Positions 63,641 through 64,000 of a stretch of 64,000 nt of DNA are shown here, in pieces; position 1 is the stretch's first letter; every line of letters starts with the position of its first letter. The notes below the pieces were generated by a model. It saw only the letters and a program-made list of their open reading frames with translations. It was not told the DNA's origin and made no database searches. The DNA is from Comamonas sp. KCTC 72670 (GTDB lineage Bacteria; Myxococcota; Myxococcia; Myxococcales; Myxococcaceae), in contig BNCN01000010.1 of the NCBI GenBank assembly GCA_014656495.1, positions 1 through 64,000 on the forward strand. Direction: 5' to 3'. The position numbers were made by a program, and so were the translations under genes.

Positions 63641-64000
63641 GTACGTCTCCTATCGGGTGCCCTTGGGGCCCCGGTCGCTGCGTGTTGAAGGTGAAAGGAA
63701 GAAACCGCCCGCCTCAGGCGGCGAGACTCAGGCTGTTCTCCAACGCCCGTTCCTGCACGTCATCGGTACGCCCCTGGTCGCGAAGCGACACCGTGTCTCA
63801 CCGCCCTCACACGTTCTTTCGTCGCAGGAGACACAAGTTCGAATGCACCTCGAATTGGACAGGCTCCCTGTCAGGGCATGGAGTCAGACGACACCCGCGT
63901 CCACGGTCCATCTCCACGTGTGCCTACCGTCGGAGTCAATCAGGCCACCCTCGGCGTACGGCTCGAACCCAGGCGTGAGACAACCTGACGCCTGACTTCG
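63641..64000 (+). other. Window end without a recognised gene
   Basis: About 360 bases after the start of the heme-oxygenase-fold gene. Codon bias typical of the genome is lost and no conserved sequence is seen. A short hairpin (CGCC-TCA-GGCG) lies near 63705-63720. A gene might begin beyond the window. Confidence 0.5.

Noticed and set aside
63633..63995. Open frame of 120 codons on the plus strand at the window end
   Set aside because: No ribosome site or conserved sequence, and codon bias does not match real genes here.

Overview
GC-rich (about 70%) myxobacterial chromosome, almost certainly family Myxococcaceae (Myxococcus or a close relative). The evidence is the strong G/C third-position bias, a str-operon neighbourhood, many lipoproteins and Ser/Thr-kinase-type regulators, and a five-gene polysaccharide cluster whose content and order (deacetylase, Wzx flippase, acetyltransferase, two glycosyltransferases) match exoL-exoP of Myxococcus xanthus as I remember them. 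No rRNA operon, intact tRNA, CRISPR array, insertion sequence or integrase gene is visible.

Layout. 0-3.6 kb: rpsL-rpsG-fusA-tuf on the minus strand, with a near-consensus promoter in front of rpsL and a strong intrinsic terminator between rpsG and fusA. 3.7-16.8 kb: rimI with a SurA-like gene, divergent dnaJ, a HEAT-repeat protein, a hybrid histidine kinase, argS-plsB, a CPBP membrane protease and a lipoprotein subtilase. 17-24.5 kb: hydrolases, a PUA-type rRNA methyltransferase, a HAD phosphatase, a CorA-type channel, and an AhpD-like gene interrupted by an in-frame TGA at its second redox cysteine. 24.5-31.7 kb: a TROVE/vWA-type protein with an uncharacterised partner, a dipeptidase, a kinase with altered catalytic motifs, lipoproteins and a probably frameshifted cytochrome-like gene. 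31.7-36.4 kb: thiS-thiG-thiE running directly into a membrane-protein/DUF4129/DUF4350 cluster. 36.4-42.2 kb: the exo cluster on the minus strand. 42.4-49 kb: ccmA-B-C-D-E-F-G plus a zinc-ribbon membrane protein. 49-58.5 kb: an accessory-looking region with an SMP-30 enzyme, a three-gene operon (peptidoglycan-binding protein, giant zincin-like protein, exported protein), a cysteine-less bacilliredoxin, a tRNA/tmRNA 3'-end remnant, a frameshifted ricin-type lectin gene and a subtilase fused to a GON domain. 58.6-64 kb: a LysR/hydrolase divergent pair, an ArsR/AHSA1 pair, a LuxR-type regulator and a heme-oxygenase-fold protein.

The most notable observation is the candidate selenoprotein at 23857-24477. 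The TGA sits exactly where AhpD has its second catalytic cysteine, the frame stays open on both sides, and a perfect 6-bp hairpin with a GGUC loop begins 11 nt after the TGA (loop 17 nt after it), as in a bacterial SECIS element. Secondary points of interest are the TROVE/vWA gene pair, the zincin operon, several enzymes that have lost catalytic residues, and the possible integration remnant at 55.3 kb.
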